NCBI GenBank assembly: GCA_905160935.1
Contig: CAJHZI010000253.1
Location: forward strand, 2,625,001-2,689,000
Origin: Enchytraeus crypticus
Taxonomy: Eukaryota; Annelida; Clitellata; Enchytraeida; Enchytraeidae
Direction: 5' to 3'
DNA: 64,000 nt
Within the stretch, counting starts at the first letter, position 1. Each line of letters opens with the position of its first letter. The notes under the pieces were generated by a model, which saw nothing but the letters and a program-made list of their open reading frames with translations, made no database searches and was not told the origin of the DNA. A program made the position numbers and the translations under genes. Shown here piece by piece: positions 10,437 through 21,078 of this stretch.

Positions 10437-11243
10437 TTACGATATCATTAAAACAAGCTTAAAGAATCTGATTAATGAAATGATGCAGTGATTCATATCA
10501 GCTCCTCGATGAATTCTAAAAGCTGCAATCAACACAACTATGCCTTGCTTGCCAAAGTGATCATATATACCACAGTTTTTTATTTGTTTCAACCATTCCT
10601 TAACAGTCATTCCATCAGAATCGATCATACAGCGCATCTTGAGGTAGAAAGCAAACTGTACAGGACAGACAGGAATATGAACTGGTCGATTGTCTGACCC
10701 ATGAATGACAAATCTATAGAGAGCTGAAAGACCAAGAACTTGTTGTATCTCTCTGTCGAACATCTGTATCCATTGTGTAGAAAGTAGAAATGGGAATCCG
10801 GCCTCTGCAAATGCTCTGTTGCTCAGTGACGCTTTGTAGCACTTGATCACCTCGTCACAGATCTTTACTGTGTTCCGGTAGTCTGAGAGAAGTGTGTAGT
10901 AGTTGTAGGCTGTGTAAACCTTGGTGATGAACCAGGATATCGGTACAGTGGGAATAAATTTCCTGTTGAATGTATGATATTGTAACACACTTTTTTGAAA
11001 TTTCTCTCCCCGAAAGTAGATATAATATGTAAGAGGGTGTTCATTTAAACAATTCTTATCTGTCTCGCATTGCGAACTAGTTTCACTAAATTCAGTTTCA
11101 TCCGTTGAATTGACTATTGTAACAGAGTTTGTATTGTGCCATCGTAGATTACGATAGTACAATAAAAACTTCAGTTTCGTAATCGACTTGCACATTTTGC
11201 TTTTTCCGTCCTCTACACCGACTGATTCCAAATATTGAGGCAA
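10437..11243 (-). CDS. C-terminal (TPR-type) half of the Mab-21/cGAS-like protein
   Basis: About 268 residues open on the - strand, overlapping the end of the upstream part in another frame. It contains the helical, TPR-like C-terminal region known from bivalve Mab-21 proteins: FLLSTQWIQMFDREIQQVLG, then HIPVCPVQFAFYLKMRCM, and a final WLKQIKNCGIYDHFG segment. Just upstream, this frame also reads LCRILPQYLESVG, a natural continuation of the other frame's EIYTGNP. The two parts therefore look like one protein split by a 1-bp shift somewhere in 11241-11270. Alternatives are an assembly error or a recently broken gene. It has no start of its own (the annotated first codon would be TTG). Confidence 0.72.
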   Translation of the reverse strand: MPQYLESVGVEDGKSKMCKSITKLKFLLYYRNLRWHNTNSVTIVNSTDETEFSETSSQCETDKNCLNEHPLTYYIYFRGEKFQKSVLQYHTFNRKFIPTVPISWFITKVYTAYNYYTLLSDYRNTVKICDEVIKCYKASLSNRAFAEAGFPFLLSTQWIQMFDREIQQVLGLSALYRFVIHGSDNRPVHIPVCPVQFAFYLKMRCMIDSDGMTVKEWLKQIKNCGIYDHFGKQGIVVLIAAFRIHRGADMNHCIISLIRFFKLVLMIS

Positions 11244-12928
11244 TATTCGACATAAGGGTTTCCTGTGTATATTTCAAAAAACATGTGAGGCATGTTTAAG
11301 TTACAGTTAAATATTTTTGTTAATCTTTCATCGCTCACACTTCTTTCCTCCGTGCTATATTGTAATCCTGTGACGCAGCAGTTTGTGCAATCGGTCCCTG
11401 GAGAAGCGATTAGCTTTTCAGATTTTAGCAATGCTTGATTAGTTAATTCGTAGGCAGTCTTTAATTCATTGGTGACGCTTTTCTGTAACTTTGTCTTTTC
11501 TAGTTGCTGCGTACGAAATGTATTATTTCTCAGATTAATTATCATATGGTCCAGCAAATTGATGGAATTATGCATACTTTGAGGCATCTGAAAAAATATC
11601 CTTTTATTGCTGTCAAACATTTCTTCATCCATACAAGAATCTTTAACTGTGCAAATTAAATTGTCGTTCTCGCATATGCTCAATAGATGGTTAATATCAG
11701 CAGAGAGATCCTCGGAGTGGAGATGATCAAAGAGATTATTTGTTGGTATAAAGTAGTGATACAAACATTTCGTCTTCAGGCAGCGTATCATGTCCATCAG
11801 TAGAGCACGTACTGAATCAATAAGAACTGCATCATCCCAGAAACACTGCGGTTTTGTTTCAACAGCCCAGAGCATCAGAGTTTTGTAGTGATATGTACAC
11901 AAGTGAGACTTTTGTCCAGTCTTAAGTGTACTATGATATGTACACAAGTGAGACTTTTGTCTAGTCTTGAGTGTACTATGATATGTACTCATGTGAGACT
12001 CTTGTATAGTCTTGAGTGTTCTATAATATGTACTCAAGTGAGACTCTTTTGTAGTCTTGAGTGCGCTATGACATGTACACAAGTGAGACTGTTGTATATT
12101 CTTGAGTGTTCTATGATATGTACTCAAGTGAGACTCTTGTCCAGTCTTGAGTGTGCTATGATATGTACATGAGTGAGACTGTTGTATATTTTTGAGTATG
12201 CTCTTATGTAGAACTCTGATTGTTCTGTAAACAGCTCTCTGTTGTCTGGACCAGTTCTTGATTAGCATCAATTCTGTCACAGAGAATGAGAATCTCCATT
12301 CATCACGTCTATCACGTTCTATGTATCCCTTGTGTGAGGCGTTAACAAAATCACAACCATAACCAACAACACGTCTGATGACGTCATGTGATAGATAGTC
12401 ACGTGGTCGTTGTCTAGTAATCCATCCATCAGCTTCATGAGGCCAGCGCGGGCTGTGAATTCCGTGCACATAATCCGAATCTGCGACAAATTGATTTGCT
12501 TGAGCTTCTGTAAGGTCGTCAACCAATTTCATGAAGAGTTTCTTAATATACGCGTTAACGGCAGGTCCATTAAACGACAAAAATGTAGCATGAGTTTCAT
12601 ATTTACTAAGATCTAGTCCTATTATTTCGTTCTCTTCACAACCACGCAGTAGGTGAACATAGCCTGGATGCGTTCTATCAGTCGTATATCTATAAATACA
12701 ACCTCTGAATGAAGATGGTACGTCATCGAATGTGCTGGACACGTATGAAAACCCACTGTAGTGCATGATATCCGTATCTGATGAGTTTTCGCCAACAAAT
12801 CTCTTCAGGCTGTAATTATTGCCCGGAACCTCTGCCCTACTTCCCGTGAATATCCTAGCCTGTCGAAGCTGTTGCGCTGCTACCATCAGCCGACAGAATT
12901 TGAGAAAATCTTCATCACAGTCCGACAT
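11213..12928 (-). CDS. Mab-21 domain nucleotidyltransferase, cGAS-like receptor candidate
   Basis: 571 residues from the preferred ATG at 12928. The nucleotidyltransferase core shows GSRAE at residues 29-33 and the metal-binding pair D51-T-D53 (DTDIM). Then come the Mab-21 signatures PGYVHLL, SPRWPHEADGWITR and the hallmark EWRFSFSVTELMLI, and KTLMLWAVETKPQCFW plus YHYFIPTNNLFDHL of the helical lobe. Family members sense nucleic acid and make cyclic dinucleotides for STING, or have lost catalysis. I could not verify the third acidic residue, so activity is open. A longer start at 13012 is less likely: a splice acceptor (tttcccacag) ends at 12938, and the exon would begin at 12937 with GAT AAC AAG before the ATG. 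The N-terminus may therefore continue in an upstream exon. Otherwise it is intron-free, as is common in this family. An internal 7 x 45-bp repeat and a frameshift near the end are unusual (see separate entries). Confidence 0.85.
   Translation of the reverse strand: MSDCDEDFLKFCRLMVAAQQLRQARIFTGSRAEVPGNNYSLKRFVGENSSDTDIMHYSGFSYVSSTFDDVPSSFRGCIYRYTTDRTHPGYVHLLRGCEENEIIGLDLSKYETHATFLSFNGPAVNAYIKKLFMKLVDDLTEAQANQFVADSDYVHGIHSPRWPHEADGWITRQRPRDYLSHDVIRRVVGYGCDFVNASHKGYIERDRRDEWRFSFSVTELMLIKNWSRQQRAVYRTIRVLHKSILKNIQQSHSCTYHSTLKTGQESHLSTYHRTLKNIQQSHLCTCHSALKTTKESHLSTYYRTLKTIQESHMSTYHSTLKTRQKSHLCTYHSTLKTGQKSHLCTYHYKTLMLWAVETKPQCFWDDAVLIDSVRALLMDMIRCLKTKCLYHYFIPTNNLFDHLHSEDLSADINHLLSICENDNLICTVKDSCMDEEMFDSNKRIFFQMPQSMHNSINLLDHMIINLRNNTFRTQQLEKTKLQKSVTNELKTAYELTNQALLKSEKLIASPGTDCTNCCVTGLQYSTEERSVSDERLTKIFNCNLNMPHMFFEIYTGNPYVEYCLNIWNQSV
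11889..12203 (-). repeat. In-frame 45-bp tandem repeat within the Mab-21 domain, 7 units
   Basis: On the coding strand the unit encodes a 15-residue block of the form LKTGQKSHLCTYHST. The last unit runs straight into HLCTYHYKTLMLWA, the conserved helix of the domain, so the array looks like an amplification of that helix start. The unit length is a multiple of three and all seven copies stay open. They diverge by several substitutions each. The antisense ORF here is a shadow. Confidence 0.9.
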
Positions 12929-12936
12929 CTTGTTAT

Positions 12937-13450
12937 CCTGTGGGAAACAGACATTAAAGTATGTCATAAGAGTGTTGCTGGATAGTGTATAGTTCCGCTC
13001 ATAAGTAGACATTTTTACTAGTTTAGATCCTAATTTAAATGCATTTGTTATTTAGCTTATGATTACTATTGAACTCTTTCAGTAAAGTAGTCTCGATGAC
13101 CGAGTTCGGCCATGACACTGTATATAGGTTTTCGTTTTTAATAATAATACGATAACCCAATGTGTTAGATCAACTGCTGTGGAATATAAAGTGTTCGTAT
13201 CAATTAGCAAGGAACTAGAAACAGCAAAGCTATCAAATAAAACTAAAAATTAAATATTTCACACTGGATAAAATTTTAATTTCATGGATAAAATCGCAAT
13301 TGTGTTAGTTTATCTACTGTGACCCGAAAGTGAAAATTTGTGTAAGTCATGTGACAAAAGAACAAATACTGACGATGTCAGCAATTTTAGTAATATAATA
13401 ACTTCGTACGATAATAATAATAATAATAATAGAATAATAATAATGAAACA

Positions 13451-13483
<33 letters not shown>

Positions 13484-13500
13484 TAATAAATGCAATCGAT
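12937..13500 (-). other. Upstream/intronic region of the Mab-21 gene
   Basis: Holds a plausible 3' splice site (AG at 12938-12939 on the - strand). Beyond it there is AT-rich sequence and a TAA/ATT run at 13395-13480. No promoter element or upstream exon could be fixed. Confidence 0.4.
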
Positions 13501-13504
13501 AACT

Positions 13505-13705
13505 AAGATCCATACCAACGTCAGAAAGGGCATTCGGTTGGTGAGCGCCTAGGCTTCAGAAATTGCTAAAAAAATTTAAACGAATGGAAAAGTCTCAAAT
13601 AGGGGATTGGCTGGTGGTGTGGTTTAGGACAGAGAGGATTTGAGACAGTCTATTCGTATATTCGTCCTAGTAAAACTGGAATTCAAGGGAGGATATTGAT
13701 GATGA
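13505..13705 (+). mobile_element. SINE-E
   Basis: Carries the family landmarks gggcattcggttggtgagcg, caaataggggattgg, gatttgagacagtctattcg and a (GATGAT)-type tail. It lacks the 5' head seen at 39688. Confidence 0.75.
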
Positions 13706-14199
13706 TGAAATGCAATAATTATTTAATAAATTCGTAAGATAATAATACTTTCACCGAGAATAAAACTGGTCTAATGACTGCAGTGACATGAAAATAGAAA
13801 CAAACCATTTAATTATATCAAAAATTATAATTATTACAATAAATATTACTATTTCCAGAAACTTTCTCTGGAGACATTTAGGTGTTTTCAGTCCAAGTTA
13901 AAAGAAGGTAACATTTCGCGCAGCATTCTGAATACTGTCTGCAACGCAGTCAGTATTCCGAATTCATCAGAATTCTTAACTTTATACTGTCGAACTTTGC
14001 ATTCTCAAACCTAGCAGTTCCTGCCCATATCGGTACTGAGGTCAAAATGGCAAGCCACGTACGTAAACTTTTAAGAATAAGTTTTCTCAAAACATCAAAG
14101 TATCTCTAGAGGAAGTATCTTGATATAATAAAAATTACTATATTAGCAATAACATTTTGTCAGGGAAGGGTTCTAAGGGTGAACCCTAGCCTGGACCAG

Positions 14200-15200
14200 G
14201 TTCATAAATTCTAAAACTCTAAACTTAAAGTTAATGATCTATAATAGTAGATAACTACTTTCCATTTGTAATTTCTAATTACAGTTAAATTATAACAGAC
14301 ACATAGGTAATGTATTATAAATGAAGTGCAATTAGTTCACTTCAATTATATTTTATTTTACTCAAACACAATATAACAAAATAATCTATTACAAGAAACT
14401 GAAACTTGCCCTTATATGACAAATAACGGAATTAAATCTAATAATCAAATATTAATAATAGAGTTTTAAATAGCTTAATAATATACAGACTAAAATGCAA
14501 GAACCGAAAATACTACTAATTAAATACCAGACTACAAACAGGTTGAGAAGTACTTAGTTATAGAGAAATCGCAACACTTGTCACCAAATACTATCTCATC
14601 AGAACATAAGGCAAACTAGTTCCTATTCAACGTCCTCACTTCTCCATAAAAATATACCTAATGACTACAGCATCAAACCCTACATTCCTCTCTTAATGTA
14701 ATGACACAAGTCTATCACAACTTCCTTGAGTTCAAAACACCCAACTCAACTTCGGACCATCTCGAAGTAACTATCAGCAACGCACGACCCTAGAACCCTC
14801 AGTTCCCTATGGCCGTTTAACGTCCTGTTATCTTCACTGGCAGTTTCTAATAAACCACAATAAACACCACTCAGGGGTTACCTATTCATAGGACTTTCCC
14901 CTCTAAATGAGTCTAACACTTCCTAGGCCTTTCTTAACATACAATCCGATAAAACCTTACAGTCTCATGTCGATCGATACCTAGTCAAAACAAATGTACA
15001 CCGTAATAAAATAGTCACTAGCGGAAAATATAGCGTCTAATAAGATTTATCTTAAATCAGAAAAATAAAGTTTATCAACAAAATACAATCCAAGCTCCTC
15101 GCTTGCGGCCAACTCTCTAAGTCCCAACCCTCGTGTTCACTCCAGCCACAGACCCAGGCACGGAACTACCATAGGCCTACAGGATAAGCAACTTGCCCTG
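14200..15200. other. Strand-asymmetric, G-poor block, nature unknown
   Basis: Roughly 1 kb in which the + strand is rich in A, C and T and strikingly poor in G, unlike its neighbours. No long ORF, no terminal repeats and no SINE landmark could be recognised. Confidence 0.4.
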
Positions 15201-15409
15201 TGCTAGTAAAGTACAAAGGTCATTGTGGAGTATATTGTAACAATTAGTATTATCTCTACTCCTACCTTGACACATTTATTTCTAATCTTTCTTGTAATTA
15301 AATAAAAACCTTCTTTTATCTTATTTTTGACAAGTGCTATAGAACACAGGTCAATTAAATATAGAATAGCAATAACGTCCCCTCGCCTCAAGGAAAACAA
15401 TTAGAAAAA

Positions 15410-15533
15410 TTCTAAGCTTGAATAATAATAATAATAATAATAATAACAATAATAATAACACAATTTAATTTAATTGCACTTAAATCTAGTTTAAAGGCAA
15501 CCATGTGGACTGACTACGGAAAACTGATTTTGC

Positions 15534-15565
<32 letters not shown>

Positions 15566-15890
15566 AATAATAATAAATGAATAATAATAGTATTAATAAT
15601 AATAATAGATATAATATAAATAATAACAATAATAACAAATAGTAAATAAATAATAAATAACTTGATAATAAATAAATTGATAGAATCAATTCAGAAAAAT
15701 TCACTAAATAACTTGATAAGAAATAAATAATATATAACTAGTAATAATAATCATAAATAAATGAATAATAATAATAAATAATAATAATAGATATAAATAT
15801 AAATAACTAATAATAATAATAATAATAGTAATAATAAATAATAAATAAACAAACAAAAAATAACTTGATAATAAATAAATTCATAGAATC
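15410..15890 (+). repeat. TAA/ATAA-rich low-complexity region with an internal duplication
   Basis: Long runs of TAA and ATAA. The phrase aacttgataataaataaatt with ttcactaaa occurs near 15656-15710 and again near 15855-15915, a diverged duplication about 200 bp apart. Confidence 0.8.
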
Positions 15891-16258
15891 AGTTCAAAAA
15901 AATTCACTAAACGGCTAAATGATATGATAGGATTGCAGTATTCGGAGAGGTTAAAAGTCTTGGCTTCCGAATAATTAGAGCAACGAAGGATTAAATCTGA
16001 CCTAGGCTTGTGTTAAAAAATTGTAACTAGATTGGTCGATCTACCTATTGTCGAGTTTTTTTCATCTCAAAAATGGGGCAGCAAGAAATAACAGTATAAG
16101 TATATACTTAAGAAAATTGCATTTTATTGTTGAAAGATATCATTTCAAGAACCGATGCATTGAATCATTCTTTTACTTTTTGTATATGTTTAATTGTATA
16201 TCAATGTATATACATGCATATATATATATACAACTATACATGTACATATATCATAGAA

Positions 16259-16423
16259 CAGTGGCGTAGGAGGGGGGAGGATTGGCGTGTGCCCTCTGCA
16301 AGATATCATGTAAAAGTTTTATTAAGGCCAAAATGTAAGTGAAAACATTGTATAAGGTGTGTACCGCCCCAAAATGCAAGATTAAAGTGCCTCCCCCAAG
16401 ACTAAATCCTGGCTACGCCACTG
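16259..16423. mobile_element. hAT-type MITE with intact ends
   Basis: 165 bp. Terminal inverted repeats are cagtggcgtag at the left and ctacgccactg at the right. It is flanked by tcatagaa at 16251-16258 and again at 16424-16431, a perfect 8-bp target-site duplication, the length made by hAT transposases. It has no coding capacity, so it was mobilised in trans. Confidence 0.88.
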
Positions 16424-16669
16424 TCATAGAATATAATTATTAATTGTCCTAACTACTCTAGTGCTCTTAACCGTTTCAATCTTGGCGTTTTTACGGGGAA
16501 CTTTATGTTCAGGACCTAAAGTAATATGTTTTACTGTCATTGTGTGCTGATATTTTTCCGTGTATGTCGATGAATGTCTTAATATTAATTTTACTATTCA
16601 TTCCGCTTAACTGATCTTGACACATAATAAGGGCCTATACTAAGGATTTTATTAAACATAATTAAAGTT

Positions 16670-16945
16670 TCTGGAGAGAGTTGACACAAATAGACAGTTG
16701 ATAAATGTATTAAGAAATAGGAATAAGAGATGGATAGGACACATTCTAAGGGGGGAAGGTCTATTAAAAGAGGTCATAGAAGGTAGAATGGAAGGAAAAA
16801 GAGGCAGAGGCAGGCCGAGATTAGGTATGTTAGATGATTTAAAGACCCACTCATATGTGGAAATGAAGAGGAAGGCGGAAGACAGAGAAAAGTGGAGGCG
16901 TTATATACCATGGACCTGCCAGTAGGCAGTGCACTAAGAGAGAGA
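16670..16945 (+). mobile_element. LINE fragment, reverse-transcriptase C-terminus
   Basis: Reads LINVLRNRNKRWIGHILRGE, then EGRMEGKRGRGRPRLGMLDD and KRKAEDREKWRR, then TMDLPVGSALRE in the next frame. It is the cleanest copy of this LINE tail in the window. Confidence 0.8.
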
Positions 16946-17099
16946 ATTAAAGTTTAGTACAAACGTTTGCCTTTATAAAAAATTCGCCATATGTAAGTGC
17001 CATTTGTAGGCCTTCATTTCCGTTCATGCGCTTTAACTGCATATTGTGCATGCCAATTTTGTGTATGTTAAATTATGTGTATTATGTGTATGTTATTTG

Positions 17100-17480
17100 T
17101 ATGTTAAATAAATAATAATAATTAATAAATAATAATTAATTAATGCTAATGAATTATTAAATAAATAATTATAAATAAATATATAATAAATATATAATAA
17201 TTATATATAAATTATAATTATATATAAATTATATATTTTATATTATTATTATTATTATTATTCTTGTTTTTCTTATATTATATTATAATTATTATTATAT
17301 ATAATTATATATTATTTTTATATATAATTATACATATAAGTATATATATAAATAATAATAATTATTATTATATAAATTAAAATATAATTATATAATAAAT
17401 ATATAATAATTATAAATAATATATAATAAATAAATAAATAAAAAATAATAATTAATAAATAATTATTATTTGTATGTTAA
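17100..17480. repeat. AT-only low-complexity DNA
   Basis: Mix of ATAA, TATA and ATT runs, almost free of G and C. Confidence 0.9.
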
Positions 17481-17554
17481 ATAAATAAAAATTGACAGAT
17501 GTGAAAACTGCTTGACGATAAACAGAAGCGGTATCAGGAGCTCGTTGTTGTTTA

Positions 17555-17835
17555 ACCTAATATTGTTGTTGCTGTTGTTGCTGTTGTAGCTGTTGTTGTT
17601 GCTGTTGTTGATGCTGTTGTTGCTACTGTTGTTGTGCTCTGTTGTTTCTGTTGTTGTTGCTACTGTTGTTGTGCTCTGTTGTTTCTGTTGTTGTTGCTGA
17701 TGATGTCGTTATTGTTGTTGCTGTTGTTGTTACTGTTGTTGCTGCTGTTGTTGTTGCTGTTGTTGTTGCTGTTGTTGTTGCGGTTGTTATTGTTGTTGCT
17801 GTTGATGTTGATGCTGTTGCTTTCGTCGTCGGTGA
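17555..17835 (+). repeat. (GTT/GCT)n trinucleotide repeat
   Basis: Imperfect gttgttgct array. Because it is triplet-based, two frames stay open and give poly-Leu and poly-Val ORFs, which are artefacts. Confidence 0.9.
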
Positions 17836-18327
17836 TGCTAAAGCAGCGAAATTATTAAATCATTCAGATAATTGCTAATTGGCACGTCCTGATCTTAGAC
17901 CTATAGACTAAAACTCTTTCATGTATTTCTAATGTTTAATGTTTAATCAAGTTAAGTATATCAAGCAAAAGCATCTCTATACTCTACAACAACAACATGC
18001 AATAAAACAAACAATATACAATAAATGTACATACGTGTATATGTTCTTTCCGTTGCGTTTCTATTCAAACCGGCGTAGGAATAAATTATCAAACCATCCA
18101 GCAGCCACTGACTCGGTCTTCTTGTATTTCACTTTTCATGTTTAATTTAATTTGCAAGCTAGTAGACTAGCTTGGATAATTATGATGATGTGTGTGCGAA
18201 AATGATCAACTCTCTTGTTACATACATCCTCCTTATTCTTAATTATTAAAATGTTGCTGGACTTTAATTATTTTCATATTGTTAGTTACTATCATTCTGA
18301 TCTCATTATGATGCCTACTGTTTTGTC

Positions 18328-18495
18328 TTGATGGTGTGTGTATGTGTGTGTATGGGTGTGTGTATGGGTGTATGTGTGTGTATGCATATGTTCAGGTGTA
18401 TGTGTATGTGTGTGTATGGGTGTATGTGTGTGTGTCTGTGTCTGTGTGTATGTGTGTGTATGTGCGCGTATGTGTGTGTGACTGTGTGCATTGAG
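18328..18495 (+). repeat. (GTGTAT)n-like microsatellite
   Basis: Alternating tgtgtg, tatg and gggtg blocks. ORFs on both strands follow from the repeat. Confidence 0.9.
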
Positions 18496-18689
18496 TGGGC
18501 TGTCATGCCTGAATTAAACGAATAAAATGAATAAGAAATAAATATGAAAAAAGTCCCCGATTAAAGCCTCTTTTTATTTCCAGTGAGGCAACTTGAATTA
18601 AATTTAGGATAATTTTGACTGTTTTACACGGTGAGATGAATTTGTTGATCGACGGAAACTGTGAGGAGCAATAATTTGTGCCCTGACGA

Positions 18690-18935
18690 AGTCTGGGACC
18701 CTTGAGTGTCTCAGTGGCTAATTGTGTAAGCACGTTAGGTAACGGCATGACGTTTCAAATGGCTGTTCCTGAGGTCCTATGATCAATTCCCGATAGAGTT
18801 GATCATAGCGTAAAATCTTGGACAGTCACCTTTCAGAGTACACCGATACACATGATGTCTTGGTGAGAAGCCCTTTAAGCTTCCACTTTGACGTTAAACC
18901 CACATTTGAAACAAGTCTGGCCCGCAATTGCAACA
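18690..18935 (+). mobile_element. Probable tRNA-derived SINE, unassigned
   Basis: An A-box-like cagtggctaattg and B-box-like gatcaattcccga are followed by a body ending in tttgacgttaaaccc, the same kind of 3' end as SINE-A and the CR1/L2 LINE. It is a single copy in this window. Confidence 0.45.
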
Positions 18936-18946
18936 GGCCTGATAAT

Positions 18947-19200
18947 AATAATAATAATAATAATAATAAAAGAAAAGATGTCTCTCGCTTATCGCCGGTT
19001 TGCAGAGCAAACCGGCGATAAGCGAGAGACATCTTTTCTTTGGCAAAGGCTTTCCATGACTTTGCAAAGATTTAATTCAGTCTGCTTCAACAATTCTTTT
19101 AAGCCGATTGATGACCTCGAGTAGCCGGGCGGCGATTCAGCACGTATTGCTCGAATCGTTTTTATCAAACCCCAGGTTCTTTACACCGGGGTAAAATAAA
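18947..19200 (+). mobile_element. 5'-truncated 3' end of the RLE-type retroelement with inverted 5' foldback
   Basis: The sequence from about 19004 matches the copies at 9492 and 23440. A TAA-rich tail begins after 19190. Its 5' end is preceded by an exact inverted copy of its first 35 bp. Confidence 0.75.
18969..19041. repeat. 35-bp perfect inverted repeat, 3-bp spacer
   Basis: Arms 18969-19003 and 19007-19041 are exact reverse complements (core ctcgcttatcgccggtttgc) with spacer aga. The right arm belongs to the retroelement end, so the left arm is a foldback copy. Confidence 0.92.
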
Positions 19201-19271
19201 AATTTAAAAAAAAATAAAATAAAATAATAATAAAAAAAAAATAATAATAATAATAATAATAATAACACACA

Positions 19272-19505
19272 TTAGATCTCTAGTGAAATGATCACCTACT
19301 TTGATATCTATCACTTTAAATACCGCATTTTAAATCCGTTAGGTAATTTGTTCATTTTCCCTATAGCCAGTCCAGTAAATGTCCGAGATTTTACTCTCAG
19401 ATCAGCGCGGCTGGGATTCGAACCCGCGAGTGTTCAATTCACCTAGGGTCTGCCATTTAAAACTTCATGACGTTATCTACACCTCTAACCATTGCGCAAT
19501 TGAGA
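19272..19505 (-). mobile_element. SINE-C, antisense copy
   Basis: Contains, in reverse, gggttcgaatcccagcc (B box), the A-box-like gcgcaatggttagagg and the 3' part with ttaaatccgttaggta-type sequence found at 62566-62790. Confidence 0.75.
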
Positions 19506-19714
19506 CATTCAATAATGAAATAATGAAAGTGATGTAAAATGTTTAATGAAAGTGATGAAATAGCTTGTTGTAGATTGTGGTGGGTAGGGAAGCCATTGGA
19601 CTTATGGCGGCGATGAAGCTTTTCGGGAGTTGCAGCCTCGAGCTGGTATGAGCCTGGTGGATGAATAAATTAATTATCAGCTTGTTATTTGTTGACGATC
19701 CTGTAACTTTATAC

Positions 19715-20480
19715 TATATTATAATATATTATATTAGATTAGATTAGATTATAATAGATTAGGCCCTATATTATATTAAATTAAATTAAATTAAATTAAA
19801 TTAAATTATATTAAATTATATTATATTATATTATATTATATTATATTATATTATATTATATTATATTATATTATATTATATTATATTACTATACTCTACT
19901 ATACTATACTATACTATACAATACTATACTATGCTAAACCATACTATACTATACTATAATATAGTATACTATGCTATGCTATGCTATTCTATGCTATGCT
20001 ATGCTATGCTATGCTATACTATATTATACTATACTATACTATACTATGCTATACTATACTATACTATGCTATGCTATACTATACTATACTATACTATGCT
20101 ATACTATACTATACTATACTATGCTATGCTATACTATACTATACTATACTATACTATACTATGCTATACTATACTATACTATACTATACTATGCTATACT
20201 ATGCTATACTATACTATACTATACTATACTATGCTATGCTATACTATACTATACTATACTATGCTATACTATACTATACTATGCTATACTATACTATACT
20301 ATACTATACTATGCTATGCTATGCTATACTATACTATACTATACTATACTATACTATACTATACTATACTACACTATACTATACTATACTATACTATACT
20401 ATACTATACTATACTATACTATACTATACTATACTATACTACATGTATACTATACCTTACTATACTTTACTATACTTTCA
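19715..20480 (+). repeat. Pentanucleotide satellite, (ATTAT)n then (CTATA)n
   Basis: Starts as tatat/attat units and shifts to ctata with gctat variants. A 5-bp unit without a stop in any + frame explains the three long overlapping Tyr/Ile/Leu ORFs. They are artefacts. Confidence 0.95.
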
Positions 20481-21078
20481 ATTAGAATAATTCAACATTC
20501 AGAGTTTCGTAGTCATACGAACAATACATTTAAAGAGCTTAAAATTTTAAAGTTAAGTGATATTCATAAACATTGCTGTTGCTTATTTCTGTATAAATTT
20601 ATTCATAATGATATGCCTTTATGTTACAACTATTCGTTGCTATTAAATAATGTTGTAAATTCTGTTTATAAATTTCGACAAGTTTCGGAATTTACTATAC
20701 CAGCGTTCAGAACCTTCTGTCGAGAAAAGTATATCGCTGTACAAGGCCCTAGGTACTGGCTATTCCTTCCACCTAATTTACGATCATCTCGTTCCGTTAA
20801 CTGTTTCAATATTAATCTTCGTCAGTACTTATTTAATAGTTATTAATGATACTGATCTTACATGTATAATTATGCCTACCTATTATCATTAATTTTCTTT
20901 AATTTGAATTTCTCTATTCCAATTCTTTAATTTCTACTTTAAATTTTCGTTTTAAGTTCACCATGGTTCAAATTTAAATTGTGCTCACTTATTGCATTTA
21001 CTTGTTTGTTTGCAGTGCTTGTGAACTGTACAGCGTTGAATGACCCTTTTTGGTGATCTAAATAAATAAATAAATAAA
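20481..21078 (+). mobile_element. LINE 3' end inserted in the satellite
   Basis: Translation HKHCCCLFLYKFIHNDMPLC followed by RTFCREKYIAVQGPRYW and NINLRQYLFNSY, the usual C-terminus of a non-LTR reverse transcriptase (a KGPKLWNSLP-type motif). It has a non-coding 3' segment and an (AAAT)n tail at 21059-21078. ctata satellite continues on the far side. Confidence 0.75.

Noticed and set aside
12929-13012. 28-residue N-terminal extension of the Mab-21 protein
   Set aside because: A splice acceptor separates it from the conserved part; it reads like intron.
17634-17878. Poly-Leu/poly-Val proteins
   Set aside because: Trinucleotide repeat artefacts.
19931-20846. Three long Tyr/Ile/Leu ORFs
   Set aside because: A 5-bp satellite with no stop in any + frame, fused at the end to a LINE remnant.
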